From NCBI GenBank assembly GCA_029946105.1, contig JAQSDW010000112.1, forward strand, positions 1 to 37,381: a stretch of DNA of 37,381 bases, given 5' to 3'. The notes beneath the pieces are model-generated. The model worked only from the letters and a program-made list of their open reading frames with translations, was not told the origin of the DNA and did not search any database. Below, in pieces: positions 25,905 to 33,373 of this stretch (its first letter is position 1; each line of letters starts with the position of its first letter). Origin of the DNA: Reyranella sp. Its GTDB lineage: Bacteria; Pseudomonadota; Alphaproteobacteria; Reyranellales; Reyranellaceae. A program made the translations under genes and the position numbers.

Positions 25905-26825
25905 TCAGTGCTCTTTCTCGTAGGGGACACCCGCCGCCTTCGGGGCGACGGCGCGGCCGATGAAGCCGGCCAGCAGGAACATGGTGAGAAGATACGGCAT
26001 GGCCTGGATCAGTTGCACCGGAACTTCGCCGAGACCCGGCAGGCGCACGCCCTGCAGGCGGATGGCGACGGCGTCGAGCAGGCCGAAGATCAGGCAGGCA
26101 CCGAAGGCGGGCCAAGCGCGCCACTTGCCGAAGATGATGGCGGCCAGCGCGATGAAGCCCTGCCCCGCCGTCATGTCGCGGCTGAAACCGGCATTCTGGC
26201 CGATCGACAGGTAGGCGCCGGCGAGACCCGCGAACAGGCCGCAGAGGAGAACCGCGCGATAGCGCAGCGAGGCGACCGAAAGGCCGGCGGCATCGACCGC
26301 GAGAGGCATCTCGCCCACGGCGCGCAGGCGCAGGCCGAACCGCGTGCGGGCGATGATCCACCAGGTGAAGGGCACCGACAGCAACGCCACGTAGACCAGA
26401 ATATTGTCGCCCGCCTCCGGCAGGAAAATCGGCATCAGCCGCTGGTCGCCGACGAGAGGCGGCGTCTGGCCGCCGCGCGCAAACCAGGCGGTGCCGAGAA
26501 CAACGGTAAGCCCGGCCGCTAGAATGTTGATGGCGACGCCACTCACCACCTGGTTGCCGCGATAGGTGACGCAGGCGAGGCCATGCAGCAGCGCCAGCGC
26601 TTCGGCCGCGATCACGGCCGCGGCCACGCCCGCCCACGCCGAGCCGGTGATCGCTGAAGTGGCGGCGGCAAAAAAGGCCGCCATCAGCATCTTGCCTTCG
26701 AGGCCGACATCGACGATGCCGCCCTTCTCCGAGAACAGCCCGCCCATGGCGCAGAGCACCAGCGGCGTGGCGACCCTGAGCGTCGATGCCAGCATCAGGA
26801 AGACGAAGGAAAAAGCCTCGTCCAT
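25905..26825 (-). CDS. BMP-type nucleoside ABC transporter permease 2
   Basis: This 306-residue membrane protein belongs to the RbsC-like branched permeases used by nucleoside importers such as NupC/YufQ. The family segments KGGIVDVGLEGKMLMAAFFAA, NQVVSGVAINILAAGLT and AGQGFIALAAIIFGKWRAWPA are present with about eight to nine hydrophobic helices. Its start overlaps the preceding permease stop by one base. It is followed closely by cdd, consistent with nucleosides as the cargo. Confidence 0.94.
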   Translation of the reverse strand: MDEAFSFVFLMLASTLRVATPLVLCAMGGLFSEKGGIVDVGLEGKMLMAAFFAAATSAITGSAWAGVAAAVIAAEALALLHGLACVTYRGNQVVSGVAINILAAGLTVVLGTAWFARGGQTPPLVGDQRLMPIFLPEAGDNILVYVALLSVPFTWWIIARTRFGLRLRAVGEMPLAVDAAGLSVASLRYRAVLLCGLFAGLAGAYLSIGQNAGFSRDMTAGQGFIALAAIIFGKWRAWPAFGACLIFGLLDAVAIRLQGVRLPGLGEVPVQLIQAMPYLLTMFLLAGFIGRAVAPKAAGVPYEKEH

Positions 26826-27904
26826 CACGAAGCCCGGCGTGCGAACAGCAGTTGAAGCCAGGGCCGCGGCAGGTGCGCCAGCGCGCCCGAGAACAGGATG
26901 ATCAGGCCCTGGATCACCACCACCATCTCGCGCGTGATGGTCGGGATCTCGAAGGCGAGCTCGGCGCCGCCTTGCTGCAGCGCGCCGAACAGCAGGGCGG
27001 CGAGCAGAACCCCCAGGGGATGATTGCGGCCCATCAGGGCGACGGCGATACCGGCAAAGCCGTAGCCCGCCTGAAAATCGAGGACGATACGGTGATGGAC
27101 GCCCATCAGCTCGTTGACGCCGACGAAGCCCGCCAGTGCTCCGGAGAAGCACATGGCCAGCATGGTCATGCGCCTGAGATTGGTGCCGGCATAGACCGCG
27201 GCTTCGGGATTGTGCCCCATGGTCCGCAGCGCGTAGCCCCAGGGCGTGTGCCACAGGAACACCCAGACGGCGACGCAGCAGGCGAGCGCCAGTGCGAGCG
27301 ACAGATTGAGCGGCAAGCCCGCAATGGCCGGCAATTCCCCGGACGGTGCGAAGCCGCGGCTCTGTGGGGTCATCGACCCCGGCGCGATCAGCACGTTCAC
27401 CATCAAGTAGACCATCAGCGCGGAGGCCACGAAATTGAACATGATGGTGGTGATGACGATGTGGCTGCCGCGCCACGCCTGCAGCCACGCCGGCACCGCG
27501 GCCCAGGCGGCACCGAACAGCGCCGCCGCGGCGATGGCAATCGGGACCATGAGCCAGGCCGGCAGCCAGCGGTCGAGCGCCAGGATAGCGAGGCCGCAGC
27601 CCAGGCCGCCGAGATAGGCCTGACCCTCGCCGCCGATGTTGAACAGGCCGGCGTGGAAGGCGACCGCCACCGCAAGGCCGGTGAATGTGAAGTTGGTGGC
27701 GTAGTAGAGCGTGTAGCCGATCGACTCCCAGGAGCCGAGCGCGCCCACGACCAGGAGTCTCAGCGCGTGGAACGGATCGACGCCGATGATCGCCACGATG
27801 ACGCCAACGACGATGAAGGCGAGCGCGATGTTGACCAGCGGCAGCAGCGCCACCTCCGCCCATGCCGGCAGGGGACCGGCCGAGGAGCGGCGGGGCGCCC
27901 TCAT
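26825..27904 (-). CDS. BMP-type nucleoside ABC transporter permease 1
   Basis: This 359-residue membrane protein is the partner RbsC-like permease (NupB/YufP type). Marks are FNIGGEGQAYLGGLG, SHIVITTIMFNFVASALMVYL, the coupling loop GHNPEAAVYAGTNLRRMTMLA and GYGFAGIAVALMGRNHPLG. The ATG at 27904 overlaps the ATPase stop by ATGA. The longer frame (to 28273) is overlap only. About nine to ten hydrophobic segments are seen. Confidence 0.94.
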   Translation of the reverse strand: MRAPRRSSAGPLPAWAEVALLPLVNIALAFIVVGVIVAIIGVDPFHALRLLVVGALGSWESIGYTLYYATNFTFTGLAVAVAFHAGLFNIGGEGQAYLGGLGCGLAILALDRWLPAWLMVPIAIAAAALFGAAWAAVPAWLQAWRGSHIVITTIMFNFVASALMVYLMVNVLIAPGSMTPQSRGFAPSGELPAIAGLPLNLSLALALACCVAVWVFLWHTPWGYALRTMGHNPEAAVYAGTNLRRMTMLAMCFSGALAGFVGVNELMGVHHRIVLDFQAGYGFAGIAVALMGRNHPLGVLLAALLFGALQQGGAELAFEIPTITREMVVVIQGLIILFSGALAHLPRPWLQLLFARRAS

Positions 27905-29439
27905 GCCGCTGCGGCGCCAGTCATCATCAGGCCAAGCGTGCGTTCGTCGGCGCGGCCCGGCTCGACTTCGCCCACGATGCGGCCGGCGAACATCACCAGG
28001 ATACGGTCGGCGAGCGAGAGGATCTCGTCCAGTTCCACCGAGACCACCAGCATCGCGCAGCCTGAATCGCGCGCCTTCACCAGCTCGCGATGGATGAACT
28101 CGATGGCGCCGATGTCGACACCGCGCGTCGGCTGGCCGACCAGCAGCACCCGGGGCAGACGCGCGATCTCGCGGGCCAGGACGAGCTTCTGCTGGTTGCC
28201 GCCGGAGAAATGCGACGAGCGCAGGCCGGGCGAGCGCGGGCGGACGTCGAAGCGTTCCATCAGCTCGGCGCAATGGGCGCCGACCGCGGGACCATCGAGC
28301 AAGTAGTTACGCGTGAACGGCGGCCCGTCCTGATAGCCCAGGATCGACGTCTCCGACGCCAGGAAGGCCGCGACCAAACCCTGGCGCAGTCGATCCTCCG
28401 GCACGTGGGCGAGCCCCAGCTCCCGCATATGCGCCGGATTGCCGGGATGGCCCGGATCGATCGTGTGGCCGCAGACCGTGAGCCGGCCCGCGCTCGGCGC
28501 GCGGATGCCCGACAGCACCTGCAGCAGTTCGCTTTGCCCGTTGCCCGTGATGCCGGCGATGCCGACGATCTCGCCGGCGCGCAGCTCGATTCCGACGTCG
28601 TCGAGCAGCCGCACGCCGCGGTCGTCGACCAGCGAGAGATGCTCGGTGCTGAGTAGAATCTCACCCTGGCGGACCGGAACCTTTTCGAGGTCGAGGCGGA
28701 CCTTGCGGCCGACCATCAGCTCGGCAAGCTCCTCGGAGCCGGTGTCGCGTGTGCGGCGCTCGGCCACGATCTTGCCCTGGCGCATGACATAGACGCGGTC
28801 GGTGGCCGCCACGATCTCGCGCAGCTTGTGGGTGATCAGGATGATGGTGACGCCGCGCGCCTTCAGGGTCCGCAGGATGTCGAACAGACGATCGGTCTCC
28901 TGCGGCGTCAGCACCGCACTGGGTTCGTCCAGGATCAGGATGCGCGCGCCCCGGAACAGCACTTTCAGGATCTCGACGCGCTGCTGCTCGCCCACCGAAA
29001 GATCGGCGACGCGGGCATCGGGGTCGACCGACAGGCCGTAGTCGCGCGCCAGCCGCGCCAGTTCGGCCCGTGCCGCCGCCAGCCCACCGGCCAGCAACGC
29101 GCCGCCCTCGGCGCCGAGCACCAGATTCTCGAGCACGGTGAAGGTATCGATCAGCATGAAGTGCTGGTGGACCATGCCGATGCCGTGGCCGATGGCATCG
29201 CGCGGGCTCGCCATCTCGGCCGGCTGGCCGCCGATCCATATCTCGCCAGCGTCGGCGCGGTAGAGCCCGTAGAGAATGCTCATCAGGGTCGATTTACCGG
29301 CGCCGTTTTCTCCCACGATGCCGGTGATCGTCCCCGGTTCGATCCTGAGCGACACGCCGCGAACGGCATGAACGACCCCAAACGACTTGTCGATCCCGCG
29401 CAGCTCGATGGCCGCTGGCGCAGGCGTCAGGGCTTGCAC
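27901..29439 (-). CDS. BMP-type nucleoside ABC transporter ATPase (two fused ATPase domains)
   Basis: This 512-residue protein has two RbsA-like ATPase halves. The first half has Walker A GENGAGKST (residues 43-51), signature LSVGEQQRVEI and Walker B ILILDEPSAVL. The second half has a degenerate Walker A (GITGNGQSE) with signature FSGGNQQKLVLAREI and GQPTRGVD in the Walker B position, as usual in this family. A GTG at 29439 is the most likely start and overlaps the binding-protein stop by 13 bases; no clear ribosome site is seen, so coupling to the upstream gene is likely. Confidence 0.92.
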   Translation of the reverse strand: MQALTPAPAAIELRGIDKSFGVVHAVRGVSLRIEPGTITGIVGENGAGKSTLMSILYGLYRADAGEIWIGGQPAEMASPRDAIGHGIGMVHQHFMLIDTFTVLENLVLGAEGGALLAGGLAAARAELARLARDYGLSVDPDARVADLSVGEQQRVEILKVLFRGARILILDEPSAVLTPQETDRLFDILRTLKARGVTIILITHKLREIVAATDRVYVMRQGKIVAERRTRDTGSEELAELMVGRKVRLDLEKVPVRQGEILLSTEHLSLVDDRGVRLLDDVGIELRAGEIVGIAGITGNGQSELLQVLSGIRAPSAGRLTVCGHTIDPGHPGNPAHMRELGLAHVPEDRLRQGLVAAFLASETSILGYQDGPPFTRNYLLDGPAVGAHCAELMERFDVRPRSPGLRSSHFSGGNQQKLVLAREIARLPRVLLVGQPTRGVDIGAIEFIHRELVKARDSGCAMLVVSVELDEILSLADRILVMFAGRIVGEVEPGRADERTLGLMMTGAAAA

Positions 29440-30452
29440 GAATTGTTGCTCATGTAGTCGTGGACGACGATCTTGCCCGAGACGATGTCGGCCTTGGCGG
29501 CCTCGACCTTGGCCTTCATCTCGGGCGTGATCAGTCTCTCGTTGTCCTTGTCGAGCGCCCAGTCGACGCCGCCGTCCTTGAGCCCGAGCACCTGCACGCC
29601 GCCCTTCCAGGTGCCGGCCTGCGCCGCCTTGAAGCTGTTGTAGGTGGCGAGATCGACGCGCTTCAGCATCGAGGTCAGCATCGTGCCGGGATGCAGGTGG
29701 TTCTGGTTGGAATCGACGCCGATACCGAGCTTCCCGCGGTCCTTGGCGGCCTGCAGGATGCCGATGCCGGTCGAGCCCGCGGCGGCATAGACGACGTCGA
29801 CACCGCGGTCGAACTGGCCCTTGGCGAGTTCGGCGCCACGCCCCGGATCGTTCCAGGCGGCGGGTGTCGTGCCGGTCATGTTGGTGATCAGTTCGGCATT
29901 GGGATTGGCGTATTTGATGCCCTGCTCGAAGCCGCACTGGAAGCGGCGGACGAGCGGGATGTCCATGCCCCCGACGAAGCCGATTTTGCCGGTCTTGGAC
30001 GCGAGCGCCGCCAGGACGCCGACCAGGAACGAGCCTTCCTGCTCCTTGAACACCACCGACTGGACGTTGGGCAGGTTGACCACGCTGTCGATGATGGTGA
30101 AGCGGGTCTTGGGGAATTCCTTGGCGATCTTTTCCAGCGCCACGGCCTGCGAGAAGCCGACGGCGATAACGGGATCCTGGCCGCGCTGGGCGAACCGCCG
30201 GAGCGCCTGCTCGAACTGCGTCTCGTTGCTGGGTTCGAACTCGGCGACGGCGATGTTGGTTTCCTTCTTGAACTTCTCGGCGCCCGCGCTCACGCCCTCG
30301 TTGAAGGATTTGTCGAACTTTCCGCCCGTGCTATAGACCACGGCGGGCTTGACCTCGGTCTGCGCCGCCGTCTGCGCCCAAACTGGCGCGACCGCTGGCG
30401 CCAGCACGCTCATCGCAATCAGGGCGACTGCCGATCCCAACCAGCGTTTCAT
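29427..30452 (-). CDS. BMP-family (PnrA-like) nucleoside-binding protein
   Basis: This 341-residue periplasmic protein has a Sec signal (residues 1-26, VWA cleavage) and the BMP/PnrA fold that binds purine or other nucleosides. Family marks are GGKFDKSFNEGVSAGAEKF near residue 43, SVVFKEQEGSFLVGVLAAL, GKIGFVGGMDIPLVRRF and AAGSTGIGILQAAKD. No lipobox is present. AAGGAG precedes the ATG. It heads the ten-gene operon running to 20719 and diverges from the dihydropyrimidinase gene across 125 bases. Confidence 0.95.
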   Translation of the reverse strand: MKRWLGSAVALIAMSVLAPAVAPVWAQTAAQTEVKPAVVYSTGGKFDKSFNEGVSAGAEKFKKETNIAVAEFEPSNETQFEQALRRFAQRGQDPVIAVGFSQAVALEKIAKEFPKTRFTIIDSVVNLPNVQSVVFKEQEGSFLVGVLAALASKTGKIGFVGGMDIPLVRRFQCGFEQGIKYANPNAELITNMTGTTPAAWNDPGRGAELAKGQFDRGVDVVYAAAGSTGIGILQAAKDRGKLGIGVDSNQNHLHPGTMLTSMLKRVDLATYNSFKAAQAGTWKGGVQVLGLKDGGVDWALDKDNERLITPEMKAKVEAAKADIVSGKIVVHDYMSNNSCKP

Positions 30453-30577
30453 GGCGGCTCCTTGCCTTTTTGAACTGCTCGGCCAAGTGTGGACCGGCCC
30501 GCTGCGCCGGTCTAGGCGGGTATGGGCGGCACATCACACGGCACGAGCCTTGCAACCCCCACGCCAGGGAGAAAATC

Positions 30578-32023
30578 ATGGCCGAGTACGATCTCGTCAT
30601 CCGCAACACGACCATTGCCACCGCTTCAGACGTGGTGAAGGGCGACATAGGCGTGTCCGGCGGCCGCATCGTGGCGCTGGGCGAACGGCTCGACCGGGGC
30701 CGGCGCGAGATCGACGCGACGGGGCTGATCGCCGTGCCGGGCGGCATCGACGCCCACGTCCATTTCGACCAGGACACGGCCGACGGCTCGGTGTTCTGCG
30801 ACGATTTCGAAAGCGGCAGCCGGGCGGCGGCGGCCGGCGGCACCACGACCATCATCCCCTTCGCCTACCAGAACAAGGGCCAGCCGCTGCGCGACGCAGT
30901 GAACAAGTATCACAAGCGGGCCGAGGGCAAGTCGCTGATCGACTATGCCTTCCACGTCATCCTGTCCGACGCCAGCGACAAGATCATGGGCCAGGACTTC
31001 ACCGCCCTGGTCGCCGACGGCTACACCTCGTTCAAGGTCTACATGACCTACGACGACGTAAAACTCACCGACCGCGAGATGCTCGACGCGCTGGCGGCGG
31101 CACGGCGCGAGCAGGCGATGCTGATGATCCATGCCGAGAACTCGGACTGCATCACCTGGCTGACCGAGCGCCTCGAACTGAAGGGCATGACGGCGGCCAA
31201 GTTCCACGCCACCTCGCGGCCCTTCGTGGTCGAGCGCGAGGCCACCCACCGCGCCATCTCGCTGGCCGAACTGCTGGACGTGCCGATGCTCCTCGTCCAC
31301 GTCTCGGCCAAGGAGGCGATGCACGAGATCCAGCGCGCCCAGGCGCGTGGCCTCCGGGTCTATGGCGAGACCTGCCCGCAATACCTGTTCCTGAGCGAGG
31401 AGGATTTCGAGAAGCCCGGCGACGAGGGCAGCAAATGCGTGTGCTCGCCGCCGCCGCGCGGCACCGACAACCAGGAGCACATCTGGACCGGCCTCGCTGC
31501 CGGCACCTTCCAGGTGCTGTCGTCGGACCACGCCGCTTTCAAGTACGACGACGTGCGCGGCAAGAAGCTGCCGGGTGCATCGCAAAGCTTCCGCAAGATT
31601 CCCAATGGCGTGCCCGGCGTCGAGACGCGCCTGCCGCTGCTGTTCTCCGAAGGCGTCAACAAGGGCCGCCTCACCCTGCAGCAGTTCGTGGCGCTCTCCT
31701 CGACCAACCCCGCCAAGATCTACGGCCTGCATCCGCGCAAGGGCACGATCGCGGTCGGCTCGGACGCCGACATCGTGCTATGGGACCCCGAGCGCAAGGT
31801 GAGCCTCACCAATTCGATCCTGCACCACAATTGCGACTACACACCCTACGAGGGGCGCGAGCTCACCGGCTATCCCATCATGACGCTGTCGCGCGGCGAG
31901 GTCGTGATGGACGAAGGCAAGATGAGCGGCAGCGCCGGCCGCGGCCTGTTCCAGAAGTGCGACCGCCCCGAAGCCGCCCGCCCGCGCGGCCGGCCGCTGA
32001 TCGATCCTTCTATTTTTAGCTGA
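30578..32023 (+). CDS. hydA: Dihydropyrimidinase (D-hydantoinase)
   Basis: This 481-residue cytoplasmic amidohydrolase opens dihydrouracil or dihydrothymine rings in reductive pyrimidine breakdown. The binuclear zinc site is visible as His60/His62 (GGIDAHVHFD), the carboxylated Lys153 (SFKVYMTYDD) and His185 (MLMIHAEN). SSDHAAF carries the catalytic aspartate. The ATG at 30578 follows GGGAG; the frame from 30470 lies outside the family start. It diverges from the nucleoside operon, which fits degradation of the bases freed there. Dihydrouracil dehydrogenase and beta-ureidopropionase are not in the window. Confidence 0.94.
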   Translation: MAEYDLVIRNTTIATASDVVKGDIGVSGGRIVALGERLDRGRREIDATGLIAVPGGIDAHVHFDQDTADGSVFCDDFESGSRAAAAGGTTTIIPFAYQNKGQPLRDAVNKYHKRAEGKSLIDYAFHVILSDASDKIMGQDFTALVADGYTSFKVYMTYDDVKLTDREMLDALAAARREQAMLMIHAENSDCITWLTERLELKGMTAAKFHATSRPFVVEREATHRAISLAELLDVPMLLVHVSAKEAMHEIQRAQARGLRVYGETCPQYLFLSEEDFEKPGDEGSKCVCSPPPRGTDNQEHIWTGLAAGTFQVLSSDHAAFKYDDVRGKKLPGASQSFRKIPNGVPGVETRLPLLFSEGVNKGRLTLQQFVALSSTNPAKIYGLHPRKGTIAVGSDADIVLWDPERKVSLTNSILHHNCDYTPYEGRELTGYPIMTLSRGEVVMDEGKMSGSAGRGLFQKCDRPEAARPRGRPLIDPSIFS

Positions 32024-32033
32024 CGATTCACCC

Positions 32034-32051
32034 GACACCACGAGCGGTGTC
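32034..32051 (+). terminator. Possible terminator hairpin after dihydropyrimidinase
   Basis: GACACC (32034-32039) and GGTGTC (32046-32051) form a perfect six-base stem around ACGAGC. It lies 11 bases after the stop codon, but no T-run follows, so termination is uncertain. Confidence 0.35.
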
Positions 32052-32064
32052 TCTGTGTCCATTT

Positions 32065-32138
32065 CGTGTCTCATCGGACCCGCCAAGCCCCTGAAGGAAC
32101 GGGCGAAAAACGTGAGACACGGAAAATCATGAGACACG
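32065..32138. repeat. Inverted repeat pair in the intergenic gap
   Basis: CGTGTCTCAT (32065-32074) and its exact complement ATGAGACACG (32129-32138) flank 54 bases, and a further GTGAGACAC copy lies at about 32112. The gap from 32024 to 32218 holds nothing else recognisable. Remnant ends of a mobile element are possible but unproven. Confidence 0.4.
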
Positions 32139-32218
32139 CTCACGGCCTGAAATGGGCAGCCGCCACGGCGCGCCGCTGGCGCGCGACCCTGTGCGAGGAG
32201 GTTCGGTCATCCGGTACC

Positions 32219-32893
32219 CTAAGCGTTCACGAAGGGCTTCCATTCCCACCATTTCTCGACGCCGAGCCGGCGTGCCATCGTGCGTTCGAAAGTCCGCAGG
32301 AGGCGGTTAGTCCGCGCCTGCCCACTTTCGAATATCCGGATCAGGCGCTCGCGGCGCCGGCGATCCGATGGCTTCACGCGAGCCCAGGGAGCACCCTGAT
32401 GAGTCTCGAGGTACGCCCGCGCCATCGCCGCGGCCTCCTCCAGACGGCCTGCCAGCGCATGCGTTAGAATGCGCTCTTCGGTCACGCCGAGGGGAATGAC
32501 CGACATGTCGAGAATCGACGGAAACGTATCAGGCGTGGCCGCCGCCTCGACCTCCGGCAGCAAATGGTCCACCGCCAGATCGGCCAGCAGCTTTCCGCAA
32601 TTGGGCCAAAACGGATTCCACACTCCGCTCCGCGCCCCACGTTCGCGTGGCGCACGGACCTCGCGACCCAGTCCCGGTCTTATTCCGGACGCAGGCACAT
32701 ACAGAGCCTGGACCAGTGTCGACAGGACGAATACGTCCTTCGGCGTACGTCGATCGAGAAAGAGGCCCCTCACCCAATGCCCGCAGGGGCGGATCACGAC
32801 CAGACCTTTGACGAGCCCGAGACGCGGATCGCGCTCGCGCAATTCCGTCGTGATCCGCTTGATATCGGCGTAGCTCTTGGTCAACTCCCGCAC
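32219..32893 (-). CDS. Hypothetical protein
   Basis: This 224-residue frame has sensible composition and a GTG start at 32893, but no family was recognised. The protein is basic and tryptophan/arginine-rich toward the C-terminus (RRRRERLIRIF, then WWEWKPF), with no signal peptide or membrane helix. The middle contains two cysteines (CGHWVRG and NCGKLL) and a helix-rich segment ILTHALAGRLEEAAAMARAYL. A good ribosome site is lacking, and the start overlaps a divergent small membrane gene. It lies in a region with an IS remnant and is probably accessory. It may be a genuine gene of unknown role. Confidence 0.55.
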   Translation of the reverse strand: MRELTKSYADIKRITTELRERDPRLGLVKGLVVIRPCGHWVRGLFLDRRTPKDVFVLSTLVQALYVPASGIRPGLGREVRAPRERGARSGVWNPFWPNCGKLLADLAVDHLLPEVEAAATPDTFPSILDMSVIPLGVTEERILTHALAGRLEEAAAMARAYLETHQGAPWARVKPSDRRRRERLIRIFESGQARTNRLLRTFERTMARRLGVEKWWEWKPFVNA

Positions 32894-32897
32894 TGGC

Positions 32898-33104
32898 GTG
32901 CGTCATGCCGCCTACGCGCTGATCTTTCTCTTGGCGGCGAGCGTTGTGCTCGTGACCGTTAAACCACTGTTGGGCGAAGGTCCCTCGATGGTGGCGTTCT
33001 GCAATGGGCTTTGCTTGTTCATTTTGCTTTGGAGCATCTTAATATTGCTCAGCATCACGCGCTTGGTCTTCGCTATCAGCCCCGATATCGACGGCAAGTC
33101 ATGA
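32898..33104 (+). CDS. Small two-transmembrane hypothetical protein
   Basis: This frame, about 68 residues from a GTG at 32898, encodes two hydrophobic helices (YALIFLLAASVVLVTVKPLL and FILLWSILILLSITRLVFAI) joined by a short loop, ending in SPDIDGKS. The local base composition is less GC-rich than that of the neighbours. The start is unsure: TTG at 32877 or ATG at 32988 (with GAAGG upstream) are alternatives, and the last would keep only the second helix. No family is recognised. Confidence 0.45.
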   Translation: MRHAAYALIFLLAASVVLVTVKPLLGEGPSMVAFCNGLCLFILLWSILILLSITRLVFAISPDIDGKS

Positions 33105-33183
33105 ACCTCCGCGACGCCCGAAGGAAGAAGCTCGATGTGTTCATGACCGAACGCGAAGAACATGCCACGCGCGATGACGCCAG

Positions 33184-33351
33184 CGACCGATAGCTCTTGT
33201 GTTCGTCCGTCACGACGCGTGCGCCGGGGACCAGCATCGCCTTAAGCTCTTGGATCATCGTCGCCTCGCGGCGGTCCGCGATCACTTCCGTCTGGATTTC
33301 GCCGCCCCAATCGACCGCGCCCGGAACGATGTACTTGTCGTCGTGGCCCAT
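33184..33351 (-). pseudogene. IS1595-type (ISXO2-like) transposase fragment
   Basis: About 56 residues (PGAVDWGGEIQTEVIADRRE, then VPGARVVTDEHKSYRSL) match the core of ISXO2-like DDE transposases: a beta strand, a helix and the TDExxxY motif. The N-terminal zinc-binding part and the rest of the catalytic domain are absent, and after SYRSL the frame loses similarity. No terminal inverted repeats or target duplication could be assigned. The stretch 33105-33373 otherwise holds no gene. It marks past insertion between this region and the oxidase fusion gene. Confidence 0.7.
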
Positions 33352-33373
33352 GCACCGATAATCTTGGCGACTT

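Noticed and set aside
32065..32138. Repeated GAGACAC motifs as a CRISPR array or attachment site
   Set aside because: Only a few short copies with uneven spacing and no cas or integrase genes nearby; kept only as an inverted repeat.
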